A stretch of 64,000 bases of DNA, taken from positions 70,507 to 134,506 of the forward strand of contig NZ_SRMF01000009.1 of the NCBI RefSeq assembly GCF_004768465.1, read 5' to 3'. The translations under genes were made by a program, and so were the position numbers. Source of the DNA: Natronospirillum operosum (GTDB taxonomy: Bacteria; Pseudomonadota; Gammaproteobacteria; Pseudomonadales; Natronospirillaceae). This document shows, piece by piece, positions 7,962-15,716 of this stretch. The notes under the pieces are model-generated. The model was not told the DNA's origin, ran no database searches, and saw only the letters and a program-made list of their open reading frames with translations. Every line of letters begins with the position of its first letter. The first letter of the stretch is position 1.

Positions 7962-9551
7962 TCACTCGAAAGTCAGGTATTTGATCATGGGTTGATCTTC
8001 CGGGTGAACGTCCATGACAACATCGCTGCGCATGGCCCAGTTCAGTACCTGATGGTGAATCGGCAGATAGACGACTTCTTCCTGCGCAATGCGCCAGGCC
8101 TGAGCAATCAGCTCGTTGCGGCGCTCCAGGTCGGTCTCGGTCGGCAACTGACGTGACAGGGCGTCGAACTCTTCGTTGGACCAGCCAGTGAAGTTCCAGG
8201 CACCGCTGTTGTCAGTCTTGGTTTCGAGCAGGAAGTCGAAGACATAGTGGCTGTCCAGCGTCGGAACACCCCAGCCCAGCAGGTAGAAGTCCAGCTCACC
8301 GTTCTGCAGTTCGGCGAAGTGAATGCTGTTCGGGCGAGCGTTCAGGTTCACCTGCACACCGATCTGACCCAGCATGCCGGTGACGGCCTGGCAGATGCCT
8401 TCGTCTTCGATGTAGCGGTCATTGGTACAGGTCATGGTGACGCTGAAACCATCTTCATAACCGGCTTCGGCCATCAACTCGCGTGCCCGGGCAGTGTTGG
8501 TGCCGGTGACGCGATCCAGCTCTTCTTCATAACCGTTGACGAAGGAAGGCGCGATCATGCCGGCCGGTGCAGACTGACCACGCATGACGATGCGCTGGAT
8601 GGCGTTGCGATCAATGGCGAGATCCATGGCCTGACGGACGCGACGGTCGGCAAACGGGTTTTCACCCTGGATGTTGCTGGTGCGCAGTTCGCTGCGGCCC
8701 TGATCCATGCCGAAGAAGATGCTGCGGTTCTGGGGGGCATTGCGTACCACGATGTCATTGGCGGCCTGCAGACGGTTCACGTCCTGTACCGGCGGATCCT
8801 GCAGGAAGTCGATTTCACCGGACAGGATGGCGGCGGCACGAGTGGAGCCGGACTGGATCGGCGTAAAGACGATGCGGCTGACTTCCAGCGGGTACTGGTC
8901 CATGCCCCAGAAGTCTTCGAACAGTTCCATTTCGGTGCGCACGTCGGCTTCACGGCTGACCAGGCGGTAGGGGCCGGTGCCATTGGCGTTACGTACGGCG
9001 TAGTTTTCTTCACCGCCAGAGTAGTCCTGCACCTCGGTGACATTGTTGGCTTCCGCCCATTCCCGGCTCATGATGAACAGGTTGGTCAGATTGTTGGCCA
9101 GCAGCGGGTTCGGACCATCGGTGCGCATGCGCACGGTGTAGTCGTCCTCGGCCCAGATCTCGACAATGGTGTTGATCAGGGGGCGCATGTCTGAATTGGG
9201 CTGCAGCGCCCGCTCGAAAGAGAAAACGACGTCATCGGCGGTCAGTGACTGGCCTTCATGGAAGGTCACGCCTTCACGCAACTGGAACTCCCAGACTTCC
9301 GGGTCGTCATCGAGAATGTACCAGTCGGTGGCCAGGCCTGCGGTTTGGGCGCCGGTGTGGTCGGAGTAGATCAGTGAGTCGTAAACCTGGTGGGAAATGG
9401 TATGAGTCTGGCCGTGGTTTTGGGCGTGCGGGTCGAAGGTCAGGGAGTCGCCTACGTTGGCCCAGCGCAGGGTTTCTGCGGACACGGCGGTGGATAGCGC
9501 CAGTGCCGTGGCGGCTACACCGCTGACAACGGCTCTCAGAGTAATGGTCAT
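7962..9551 (-). CDS. Periplasmic peptide-binding protein (SBP_bac_5)
   Basis: Substrate-binding component of the Dpp/Opp-like importer, 529 residues. A classic signal peptide (residues 1-25, cut after VSA) precedes the mature ETLRWANVGDSLTFDPHAQN start, the family signature (xxxDSLTFDPH). EFQLREGVTFHEGQSLTADDVVFSFER is the diagnostic internal motif, split here by the domain hinge. The start at 9551 follows AGAGGAAA. It heads the five-gene operon 9551-3852. The 310 bases upstream presumably contain the promoter, but I see no convincing boxes. Confidence 0.94.
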   Translation of the reverse strand: MTITLRAVVSGVAATALALSTAVSAETLRWANVGDSLTFDPHAQNHGQTHTISHQVYDSLIYSDHTGAQTAGLATDWYILDDDPEVWEFQLREGVTFHEGQSLTADDVVFSFERALQPNSDMRPLINTIVEIWAEDDYTVRMRTDGPNPLLANNLTNLFIMSREWAEANNVTEVQDYSGGEENYAVRNANGTGPYRLVSREADVRTEMELFEDFWGMDQYPLEVSRIVFTPIQSGSTRAAAILSGEIDFLQDPPVQDVNRLQAANDIVVRNAPQNRSIFFGMDQGRSELRTSNIQGENPFADRRVRQAMDLAIDRNAIQRIVMRGQSAPAGMIAPSFVNGYEEELDRVTGTNTARARELMAEAGYEDGFSVTMTCTNDRYIEDEGICQAVTGMLGQIGVQVNLNARPNSIHFAELQNGELDFYLLGWGVPTLDSHYVFDFLLETKTDNSGAWNFTGWSNEEFDALSRQLPTETDLERRNELIAQAWRIAQEEVVYLPIHHQVLNWAMRSDVVMDVHPEDQPMIKYLTFE

Positions 9552-9861
9552 GCTACGTTTCCTCTATTTTTTGATGTCTTGCTTCAATGCGGCTTGCAAA
9601 GGGTGCCGGGCAAGCACATCCCGATATTTTTGTTGTATTCAGAACGGGTTGCGTGTCACTTGTTTATGCAACCTGCACATTAGGCCGGGTCCGGGTGCAG
9701 GTCGTCAAGGCAAGTACCCGCCCAACCCCGGATGGCGGTTTTCGGCCGTGTAATCCCTGGTTTACGGGTTACGGCGGCCTCCTGTACCCTGTGTTCCAAA
9801 TCGGCAGCCACTTGAAATATGGGTGCCACAGACAAGTTAAGCACGAATATCGGAGTTGTCC
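9552..9861. other. Divergent intergenic region, two weak stem-loops
   Basis: This gap separates the divergent peptide-binding-protein gene and the small gene at 9862, so it should hold promoters for both. I see two imperfect stem-loops, at 9672-9701 (7-bp stem CCTGCAC/GTGCAGG) and at 9744-9779 (14-base arms with a bulge). I recognise no operator and no gene. Confidence 0.6.
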
Positions 9862-10254
9862 ATGAGCCAGCAGCTTTCAGACCTTGATCTTAGCCTAGAC
9901 GCCAACAATCTTTACCGGGATGAGGTCATTACTGACCTGCGTGCCGGCACTCTGCGTCAGTTGACGCCGGTGACGGTGAACGGCGAGCGTGATGAAAATC
10001 GGGCAATTCGCTTCCACGGTCAGACCCAGATCATGACCCAGGCCGGCGCGCTGCCGGTGAACTTCGATATCGAGGCGGACAGCCTCGAAGAGGCGGTGGA
10101 GAAATTCGGCGCGGCTGCCAGGCAGGGCATGGAAGACACCATCAAGCAGATCGAAGAGATGCGCCGCGAGCAGGCCTCTTCCATCGTCGTGCCCGGGCAG
10201 GAAGGCGGTGGTTTCGGCGGTGGACAGGGCGGAGGCAGCGGCCTCAAGTTCTGA
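9862..10254 (+). CDS. Small conserved-looking protein of unknown function
   Basis: The product has 130 residues. The ATG at 9862 lies six bases after CGGAG, a better start than the in-frame TTG at 9856. The first 100 residues look like a compact alpha/beta fold: a central strand-rich part (RAIRFHGQTQIM, ALPVNFDIEADS) is followed by a long amphipathic helix of about 35 residues (SLEEAVEKFGAAARQGMEDT onward). The last 20 residues are a glycine-rich tail (GGGFGGGQGGGSG) ending in LKF. There is no signal peptide or membrane segment, so it is probably cytosolic. I do not recognise the family. It stands alone between a divergent peptide operon and a repeat-filled intergenic region. Confidence 0.75.
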   Translation: MSQQLSDLDLSLDANNLYRDEVITDLRAGTLRQLTPVTVNGERDENRAIRFHGQTQIMTQAGALPVNFDIEADSLEEAVEKFGAAARQGMEDTIKQIEEMRREQASSIVVPGQEGGGFGGGQGGGSGLKF

Positions 10255-10377
10255 GCTGCCGCATCCGCCGCCTGAACCACCTGTGGGCTGTGGCCCTTGG
10301 CCACGCATGGCGTCGCCAGAGGCCTTTGGCCTGTTTGCCTGCCGATCCACTGTAACCCTCTGCCAACCCGCCGTGGT

Positions 10378-10542
10378 CGGGGTACTGGGTTTGCAGACAC
10401 GCAAAAACTCGTATCAGGCCCGTCCCTGGGCCTGACCCTGCGGGCTCGCTGCGCTCGTGCAAAATTGCTCCCAGCAATTTTGTCCCTGACAGCTCGGTTG
10501 CGGCCATCCCTGGCCGCAAACGGTCTGCTCACCCAGTACCCA
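10378..10542 (-). repeat. Expanded inverted copy of the GGGA-hairpin element, copy 3
   Basis: The outer arms GGTACTGGGT (10381-10390) and ACCCAGTACC (10531-10540) are inverted repeats. Read on the minus strand, the element has an AGACCGT box, a 9-bp hairpin with GGGA loop (10499-10519), the shared GAGCTGTCAGGGAC box and a TTTTTGCGTGTCTG box near its end, in the same order as copies 1 and 2. It carries extra hairpins: a 10-bp stem CAAAATTGCT/AGCAATTTTG (10460-10482) and an 8-bp stem around AGGGAC (10414-10435). Confidence 0.75.
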
Positions 10543-10621
10543 CTCCCGGCGACCGCACCTGCAGTGACATCGTTTAAAACGCACCTTGCACAAGATGGCG
10601 TAGTAAGGACATTCAAGTGCG

Positions 10622-10646
10622 ATCGGCCACGGGGTGGCCTCCTACG
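10622..10646 (+). repeat. REP-like unit, third copy
   Basis: The unit has the same constant flanks (ATC and TCCTACG) and CGGGG loop as the unit at 3606-3630. The stem, however, is GGCCA/TGGCC instead of GCGCA/TGCGC. It sits 18 bp before the long inverted-repeat element copy 2, repeating the arrangement seen at 3652-3811. Confidence 0.8.
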
Positions 10647-10664
10647 AAGGGTGGTGCCGGAAGA

Positions 10665-10780
10665 GTCGCCTGCCGGGTGCATGCACTGTGAGACCGTCTC
10701 CGCACAGGGATGTGTGGAGTCGAGCTGTCAGGGACGACGTTTTTTGCGTGTCTCACAGGCATGTACCCGAGCGTGGCGGC
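10665..10780 (+). repeat. Long inverted-repeat element with GGGA hairpin, copy 2
   Basis: The arms at 10665-10694 and 10750-10780 match those of copy 1 at most positions (GTCGCCTGC, CGGGTGCATGCA, GTGAGACCGTCT; GTGTCTCAC, GGCATGTACCCGAGC). The internal hairpin (10699-10718) pairs TCCGCACA with TGTGTGGA around GGGA. Its stem sequence is unrelated to that of copy 1, but pairing is kept, with one G-U pair. Confidence 0.82.
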
Positions 10781-10927
10781 GGTCCGCTGGGCACAACATT
10801 GGAAGGGCCCTTAGGAAGATGGCGCCCGTGCGTGGCCAAGGGCCACAGCCCACACAAGGGCTGGGAGGCTCGGTTGGAGTCGCAGGCTGGGTGCTCACCG
10901 TCGACTGTCTACTGTCGACTATAGTCG

Positions 10928-11695
10928 TCAGTGAAACCGGTCAAGCACGATGGTTTCCTGCGCTTCCATCAGCGCCTCGGCGCGCAGCATGTGCTCGCGC
11001 ATGATCTGGCGCACGGCAGGCTCGTCTTCGCGTTTCAGCGCTTCCAGCAACTGCATCTGATAATGCTTGCCCGTCTCCCAGAGCTCGGGATTCGGCAGGT
11101 CATAGATGTCGTGGCACAGGCGCAGGTTTTTCAGTAACCCGAGCAGAAAGTGGCAGGTGAAGGAAAGGATCGGGTTGGGGCACAGCGACACCAGCACCTC
11201 ATGAAAGCTCAGCTCGGCCAGGCGGAAGTTGTGCTCTTCCTCCTGTGTCGTCGGCGGCGCATGATAGATGGTCATGGTGGTCTGCAGACGATCGAAGTCT
11301 TCAGGTGTCAGACGCCCCACCACACTGGCCGCCATCTCCGGCTCCAGATGCACGCGCAACTGGTAGATGTCGTGGATGGTGATGTCCTTGAAATAGAAGT
11401 AGTTCGAGAGCAGTGACATGGCGTGATCAGGCGGCACGTCGGCCACAAAGGCACCGCCGCCCGGGCCGGTGCGAGTGACCACCAGGCCCTGGGATTCCAG
11501 GCCCTTGAGTGCCTCCCGGATGGTGCCCTTGCTGGCGTTGAACTGCTCCAGCAGGTCCTTCTCCTGCGGCAGTCGGTCGCCCGGCCGCAGCTGGTGTTCG
11601 GTGATCCAGTCCTTCAGGGCTTCCATGACGGAATCGGAACGCTTGCGTTCCCGGCGCGGTGCTCCTCCTGAGCCTGGGGCTGTCGGTCTGGTCAT
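10928..11695 (-). CDS. FadR-type GntR transcriptional regulator
   Basis: The product has 255 residues. An N-terminal winged helix-turn-helix (about residues 20-90) contains the GntR signature LRPGDRLPQEKDLLEQF and SKGTIREALKGLESQGLV, followed by the GPGGGAFV wing. The C-terminal FCD domain (about 110-235) has conserved His residues in ELSFHEVLV and MREHMLRAEAL that can form the metal or effector site. It is the last gene of the second peptide operon, 17 bp after the ATPase gene. The dyad operator at 17375-17422 is a plausible binding site, giving feedback control of both divergent arms. The effector is unknown. Confidence 0.92.
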   Translation of the reverse strand: MTRPTAPGSGGAPRRERKRSDSVMEALKDWITEHQLRPGDRLPQEKDLLEQFNASKGTIREALKGLESQGLVVTRTGPGGGAFVADVPPDHAMSLLSNYFYFKDITIHDIYQLRVHLEPEMAASVVGRLTPEDFDRLQTTMTIYHAPPTTQEEEHNFRLAELSFHEVLVSLCPNPILSFTCHFLLGLLKNLRLCHDIYDLPNPELWETGKHYQMQLLEALKREDEPAVRQIMREHMLRAEALMEAQETIVLDRFH

Positions 11696-11712
11696 GATGT
11701 CGGGTCGGTACC

Positions 11713-12735
11713 TCAGTCTGCGGACTCACCGGCCGGATGATAACATGCCACCTGCTGCCCGTCCTGACGCCGGGTGTCCAGTTCCGGGTCGCTTTGTCTG
11801 CACTGTTCCGATGCGGCAGAGCAGCGCGGTGCGAAGGCACAGCCAGTGGGCGGATGAAAGGGATCCGGCAGTTCCGCATTGGCGGCTTCATCGGGCAGGG
11901 TGCCGTCGCGCGCGCCGGGCACACTGTCCAGCAGCAGCCGGGTGTAGTGGTGCTGCGGGTTGTCGAACAGGGCACGGGTCGAGCCTGTCTCCACAATGCG
12001 CCCGAAATACATCACCGCGACCCGATCACACAGGTTGCGTACCACACCCAGGTCATGGCTGATAAACACATAGGTCAGGTTGAACTGCCGGCGCAGGTCC
12101 TGCAGCAGATTGAGCACCTGAGCCTGGACCGACACATCCAGTGCCGACACCGGTTCATCCAGCACCAGCACCTCCGGCTCGGCCGCCAGCGCCCGGGCGA
12201 TGCCGATGCGCTGCGCCTGACCGCCGGAGAACTCGTGCGGATACCGGTCCAGAAATTCCGGGCGCAGATTGACCGCCGCCATCAGCTCCTTGAGCCGTTC
12301 GGCGCGTTGGCTCTCGGTCATGCCGCGCAGGTAGTAGAGGGGTGCCGAAAGAATCTCGCGGATCGTCTTGCGCGGGTTCAGAGAGCTGATCGGGTCCTGA
12401 AACACATACTGGATCTTGCGCGCCAGCACAGTGCGCTTGATTGGCTTGCCCGGCTCCGCCAGCGGTTCCTCGCGCAGCGTGATGCGGCCCTCGGTCGGTG
12501 ATTCCAGGCCGACCAGCATGCGCGCCACGGTCGACTTGCCGCAGCCGGACTCACCGACAATGCCCAGTATCTCGCCCGGTCTGACCTCGAAGGAGAGGCC
12601 GCGCACTGCGTGCACGGCCGGCAGCGGGCGGCCCAACAGGGAGCGCCCACCGCCAAATTGCTTGATCAGGTCGGTGACCTGCAGCGCCGTTTTCGTGGTA
12701 TCAACAGGGGCGCCGGTTTCGGTAGCCATAGTCAT
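11713..12735 (-). CDS. Peptide ABC transporter ATPase, OppF/DppF type (system 2)
   Basis: Second ATPase of the second peptide-type importer, 340 residues. Visible motifs are Walker A GESGCGKST, signature SGGQAQRIGIARALA and Walker B LVLDEPVSALD. It also carries the Opp-family C-terminus with GCAFAPRCSAASEQC. I set the start at 12735, where ATG overlaps the stop of the preceding fusion gene (ATGA) and lies eight bases after GGGAGG. The frame is open nine codons further. It pairs with the ATPase half of the fusion protein. Confidence 0.93.
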   Translation of the reverse strand: MTMATETGAPVDTTKTALQVTDLIKQFGGGRSLLGRPLPAVHAVRGLSFEVRPGEILGIVGESGCGKSTVARMLVGLESPTEGRITLREEPLAEPGKPIKRTVLARKIQYVFQDPISSLNPRKTIREILSAPLYYLRGMTESQRAERLKELMAAVNLRPEFLDRYPHEFSGGQAQRIGIARALAAEPEVLVLDEPVSALDVSVQAQVLNLLQDLRRQFNLTYVFISHDLGVVRNLCDRVAVMYFGRIVETGSTRALFDNPQHHYTRLLLDSVPGARDGTLPDEAANAELPDPFHPPTGCAFAPRCSAASEQCRQSDPELDTRRQDGQQVACYHPAGESAD

Positions 12736-14675
12736 GCGCTGACCTCCCGTGCAAAAATGCAACGTGCCTGATGGCGTTCGTTCAGGGTGTCCAGTTCAAT
12801 GGGCGCGGCCCGGCACTGGTCCGTGACCTGGTCGCAGCGGTCGGCAAACTTGCAGCCCACCGGCAGGTTGCTGACCTGCGGCGGCAGGCCGGGGATTTCC
12901 GCCAGTCGGCCACCCTCGTAGTCAACACTGGGCACACAGCCGATCAGGCGTCGGGTGTAGGGGTGCGCCGGTCTGGCCAGAATCTCCTCGACCGGGCCGA
13001 TCTCGACGATTTCACCGGCATACATTACCGCTACCCGATGGCAGATCTGCTTGACCACCCCGAAGTCGTGGGTGATGAACATCAGGCTGGCCTGCTTCTG
13101 CTCGCGCAGTCGGTTGAGCAGTTTCAGTATCTGCGCCTGCACCGTCACATCCAGCGCTGTGGTGGGTTCATCGGCAATGATCAGTTGCGGATCATTGGCC
13201 AGCGCCATGGCAATACTGACGCGCTGGCGCATACCCCCGGAGAGCTGATGCGGATAGGACTTCGCCCGCCGCGCTGCGTTGGGCATGCGGACTTCCTCCA
13301 GCCGTCTGACCGCTTCCTGCCAGGCGGCCCGATAGCTCAGCGGCCGATGTGCCCGTAGGGCTTCTACCAGTTGATCACCGACCGTGAACAGTGGGTGTAG
13401 GGTCGACAGCGGGTCCTGAAAGATGTAAGCCAGTTCACCGCCGCGATAGCCCCGCAGTACCGGGTCGGAGACACCGAGCAGGTTCTGGCGCTGATAGTTG
13501 ACCTGTCCGTTCTGGATGATGCCGGGCGGCGAAGCCACCAGCCCCAGCAGCGACATGGCGGTGACCGACTTGCCGGAACCGGATTCACCAATGATACCCA
13601 GACACTCACCGGGCTCGATATGGAAGGTGGGGCCGTTGACGGCCTGATGCACCTGGCCGTCCAGATGAAACTCGGTGCGCAGGTTGTCGACTTCCAGCAG
13701 GCCCTTGGGCTCTCCCGTTGGCTGCTGGCGTGCCGCAGGTGCGGTACGGGTACGCGCTGCCGGACGGCGCAGGGCGCCGGCTTTCAGGCGCGGGTCCAGG
13801 GCATCGCGCACGCCGTCACCGAGCAGATTGATGCTCATTACCAGCAGGAAGATCATCAGGCCGGGAATGGTGGCCACATGGGGGGCAGTCGAAATCAGCC
13901 GCCGGCCCTCGCCCAGCATGGAACCCAGATCCGCCTGAGGTGGCTGCGCGCCAAGGCCGAGGAAGGACAGGCCGGCCGTCTCCAGAATCATCCAGCCGAC
14001 GGTGGTCGACATGGTGATCACGATGACGGGCAGCACATTGGGCAGAATCTCGGTGAGCAGAATCCTGGCGTGCCCCTTGCCGGACAGCAGGGCCGCGTCA
14101 ACAAACTCCCGGTTGCGCAGGGTCACGGTGACCCCGCGCACATTCCGGGCAAAGAAGGGGATGTTCACAATGGCGATGGCATAGAGGGCATTGAGCAGAC
14201 CCGGCCCCAGCACGGCGACAATGGCCAGGGCCAGCAGGATGTAGGGGAAGGCCATGACCATGTCGATGCCGCGCATCAGGATGTTGTCGACATGGCGGCC
14301 GAAATAGCCAGCCAGTATGCCGAGTATGGAGCCGACCGTGGCGGCCACGAGAGTAGCGGAAATACCGACTGACAGTGACACCCGGGTGCCCCAGAGTATG
14401 CGCGCCAGAATATCGCGCCCCAGATGGTCGGTACCCAGCAGGTGACCGTCAGACCCCGGCGGCAGCAGGCGATTGCCCAGCGCGGTCTGATTGGGGTGAT
14501 GCAAAGGCAGCCAGGGCGTGATCAGGGCCAGAATACAGACCGCGATCAGTACAATCAGGCCGGCTGCGGCCAGCCGATTGCGCAGCAGCAGTTGCAGCGG
14601 CGAGGTACGGCTGTGGCGGTGGCCGAACCAGCGGGCGAGGGGCAGGGCGTTGCTTATATTCATGAAGCGGCTCAT
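12732..14675 (-). CDS. Permease-ATPase fusion of a peptide ABC transporter (DppC-DppD)
   Basis: The 647-residue protein joins two subunits that are separate in the first Dpp operon. Residues 1-300 form a DppC-type permease: first helix near residues 35-55, LLGTDHLGRDILARIL, and an EAA loop with REFVDAALLSGKG. An Ala/Arg/Pro-rich linker (about 300-325) leads to a full DppD-type ATPase with Walker A GESGSGKSV, signature LSGGMRQRVSIAMAL, Walker B LIIADEPTTALD and the C-terminal cysteine segment (CKFADRCDQVTDQC). There is no stop or frame change between the halves. It starts four bases inside the end of the DppB-like gene (ATGA). Such fusions are known in the family but are a minority arrangement. 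Confidence 0.93.
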   Translation of the reverse strand: MSRFMNISNALPLARWFGHRHSRTSPLQLLLRNRLAAAGLIVLIAVCILALITPWLPLHHPNQTALGNRLLPPGSDGHLLGTDHLGRDILARILWGTRVSLSVGISATLVAATVGSILGILAGYFGRHVDNILMRGIDMVMAFPYILLALAIVAVLGPGLLNALYAIAIVNIPFFARNVRGVTVTLRNREFVDAALLSGKGHARILLTEILPNVLPVIVITMSTTVGWMILETAGLSFLGLGAQPPQADLGSMLGEGRRLISTAPHVATIPGLMIFLLVMSINLLGDGVRDALDPRLKAGALRRPAARTRTAPAARQQPTGEPKGLLEVDNLRTEFHLDGQVHQAVNGPTFHIEPGECLGIIGESGSGKSVTAMSLLGLVASPPGIIQNGQVNYQRQNLLGVSDPVLRGYRGGELAYIFQDPLSTLHPLFTVGDQLVEALRAHRPLSYRAAWQEAVRRLEEVRMPNAARRAKSYPHQLSGGMRQRVSIAMALANDPQLIIADEPTTALDVTVQAQILKLLNRLREQKQASLMFITHDFGVVKQICHRVAVMYAGEIVEIGPVEEILARPAHPYTRRLIGCVPSVDYEGGRLAEIPGLPPQVSNLPVGCKFADRCDQVTDQCRAAPIELDTLNERHQARCIFAREVSA

Positions 14676-15631
14676 GCGGTCACCCTCGGGTCCAGAATGA
14701 ATTGCACCACGTCGGCGAGCAGGTTGAACACCACATAGGCCGCTGCCACGATCAGCACGCCGCCCTGTACCAGCAGCAGATCACGCTGGGAGATGGCATT
14801 GACCAGCATGCTGCCGATACCGGGCCACTGGAATACGGTTTCCACATAGACGGCACCGCCGAGCACGAAGCCAGCCTGGATGCCGATCACCGGCACCACG
14901 CTGACCATGGCTGCCTTGAACGCATGGCGGTAGATGACCCGACGCTCATGCAGGCCCTTGGCGCGGGCGGTGCGGATATAGTCCTGACGCAGCACTTCCA
15001 GCATGCTGGCGCGGGTCAGGCGGGCAATGACGCCGGTGGCGATAAAGGCCAGCGTCGAGGCCGGCAGAATCAGGTGGCGCAGCAGGTCGAGCAGGCCGCC
15101 ACCGCCCCACATGGAATACATGCCGCTGGCCGGCAGCCAGCGCAGATCAACGGCGAAGAACATGATCAGCAACAGGCCCAGCCAGAAGGCGGGCATCGAG
15201 ATGCCGATCAGCACAATGAAGGTGATCATCTTGTCGGCCAGGCCGTACTGGCGGCTGGCGGAGATGATGCCGGCCAACAAGCCGAAGATGGAGCACAGCA
15301 CCAGAGCGGTGCCGGCGAGAATCAGGGTGGCGCCAAAGCGCTCGGTAATGATGTCGAGCACAGCGCGGTTCTGGGCGTAGGAGCGGCCGAAATCGCCCTG
15401 CAGAATATTGGTCAGCCAGGTGATGTACTGCATGGGCAGTGGCTGGTCCAACCCCAGTTGGGTATTGATGCGGGCCACATTGTCGGGTGTCGCGTAGGCG
15501 CCCAGAATGGCCTGTGCCGGATCACCGGGAATCAGTGCCATGATCAGAAAGACGATGATGCTCAGCCCGAACAGCACCGGGATCATGAGCAACAGGCGCT
15601 TGCCAATATAGCGCCAGAGCTGGGTATGCAT
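14672..15631 (-). CDS. Peptide ABC transporter permease, DppB type (system 2)
   Basis: Inner-membrane subunit, 319 residues, with a first helix at about residues 10-30 (LLLMIPVLFGLSIIVFLIMA) and the GDPAQAILGAYATPDN segment typical of DppB. A six-helix core with the EAA loop DYIRTARAKGL follows. The gene overlaps the downstream permease-ATPase fusion by four bases and starts 85 bp after the binding-protein gene. It forms the translocation pore with the permease half of the fusion. Confidence 0.93.
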   Translation of the reverse strand: MHTQLWRYIGKRLLLMIPVLFGLSIIVFLIMALIPGDPAQAILGAYATPDNVARINTQLGLDQPLPMQYITWLTNILQGDFGRSYAQNRAVLDIITERFGATLILAGTALVLCSIFGLLAGIISASRQYGLADKMITFIVLIGISMPAFWLGLLLIMFFAVDLRWLPASGMYSMWGGGGLLDLLRHLILPASTLAFIATGVIARLTRASMLEVLRQDYIRTARAKGLHERRVIYRHAFKAAMVSVVPVIGIQAGFVLGGAVYVETVFQWPGIGSMLVNAISQRDLLLVQGGVLIVAAAYVVFNLLADVVQFILDPRVTA

Positions 15632-15716
15632 GACAGGCTCTCCCTGTGATCGGCAGATTGAACAACGAGACGGGTCTGGCGCGGTCAGTGACCGGCCAGA
15701 CCCGTTTCAGGGTGCC

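Larger units (their letters stand above)
10282..10854. repeat. Perfect 26-bp inverted repeats flanking the repeat cluster
   Basis: The sequence at 10282-10307 is the exact reverse complement of 10829-10854. Each arm contains its own small hairpin, GTGGCC/GGCCAC around a three-base loop. The arms enclose about 520 bp holding all other repeats of this intergenic region, like the ends of a non-coding mobile unit. No transposase is inside. I did not find a clear target-site duplication. Confidence 0.75.
10255..10927. other. Repeat-filled convergent intergenic region, no gene
   Basis: These 673 bases lie between the convergent gene 9862-10254 and the GntR regulator. They contain a pair of 26-bp inverted repeats at the edges, an expanded inverted copy of the long inverted-repeat element, one REP-like unit and a second copy of that element. 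The frames that cross the region encode no recognisable product and read through the palindromes. Confidence 0.8.

Noticed and set aside
10255-10927. Possible CRISPR array because of repeated palindromic motifs
   Set aside because: Repeats are few, differ in sequence and orientation and lack regular spacers; no cas genes are present.
10297-11004. A 235-codon plus-strand frame in the repeat island
   Set aside because: It reads through hairpins and the 3' end of the GntR gene, with no ribosome-binding site and no recognisable product.
12732-14675. Frameshift or assembly artefact joining two genes
   Set aside because: Both halves are complete and in frame with a low-complexity linker, and upstream and downstream genes keep four-base overlaps; treated as a true fusion, although read support cannot be checked here.
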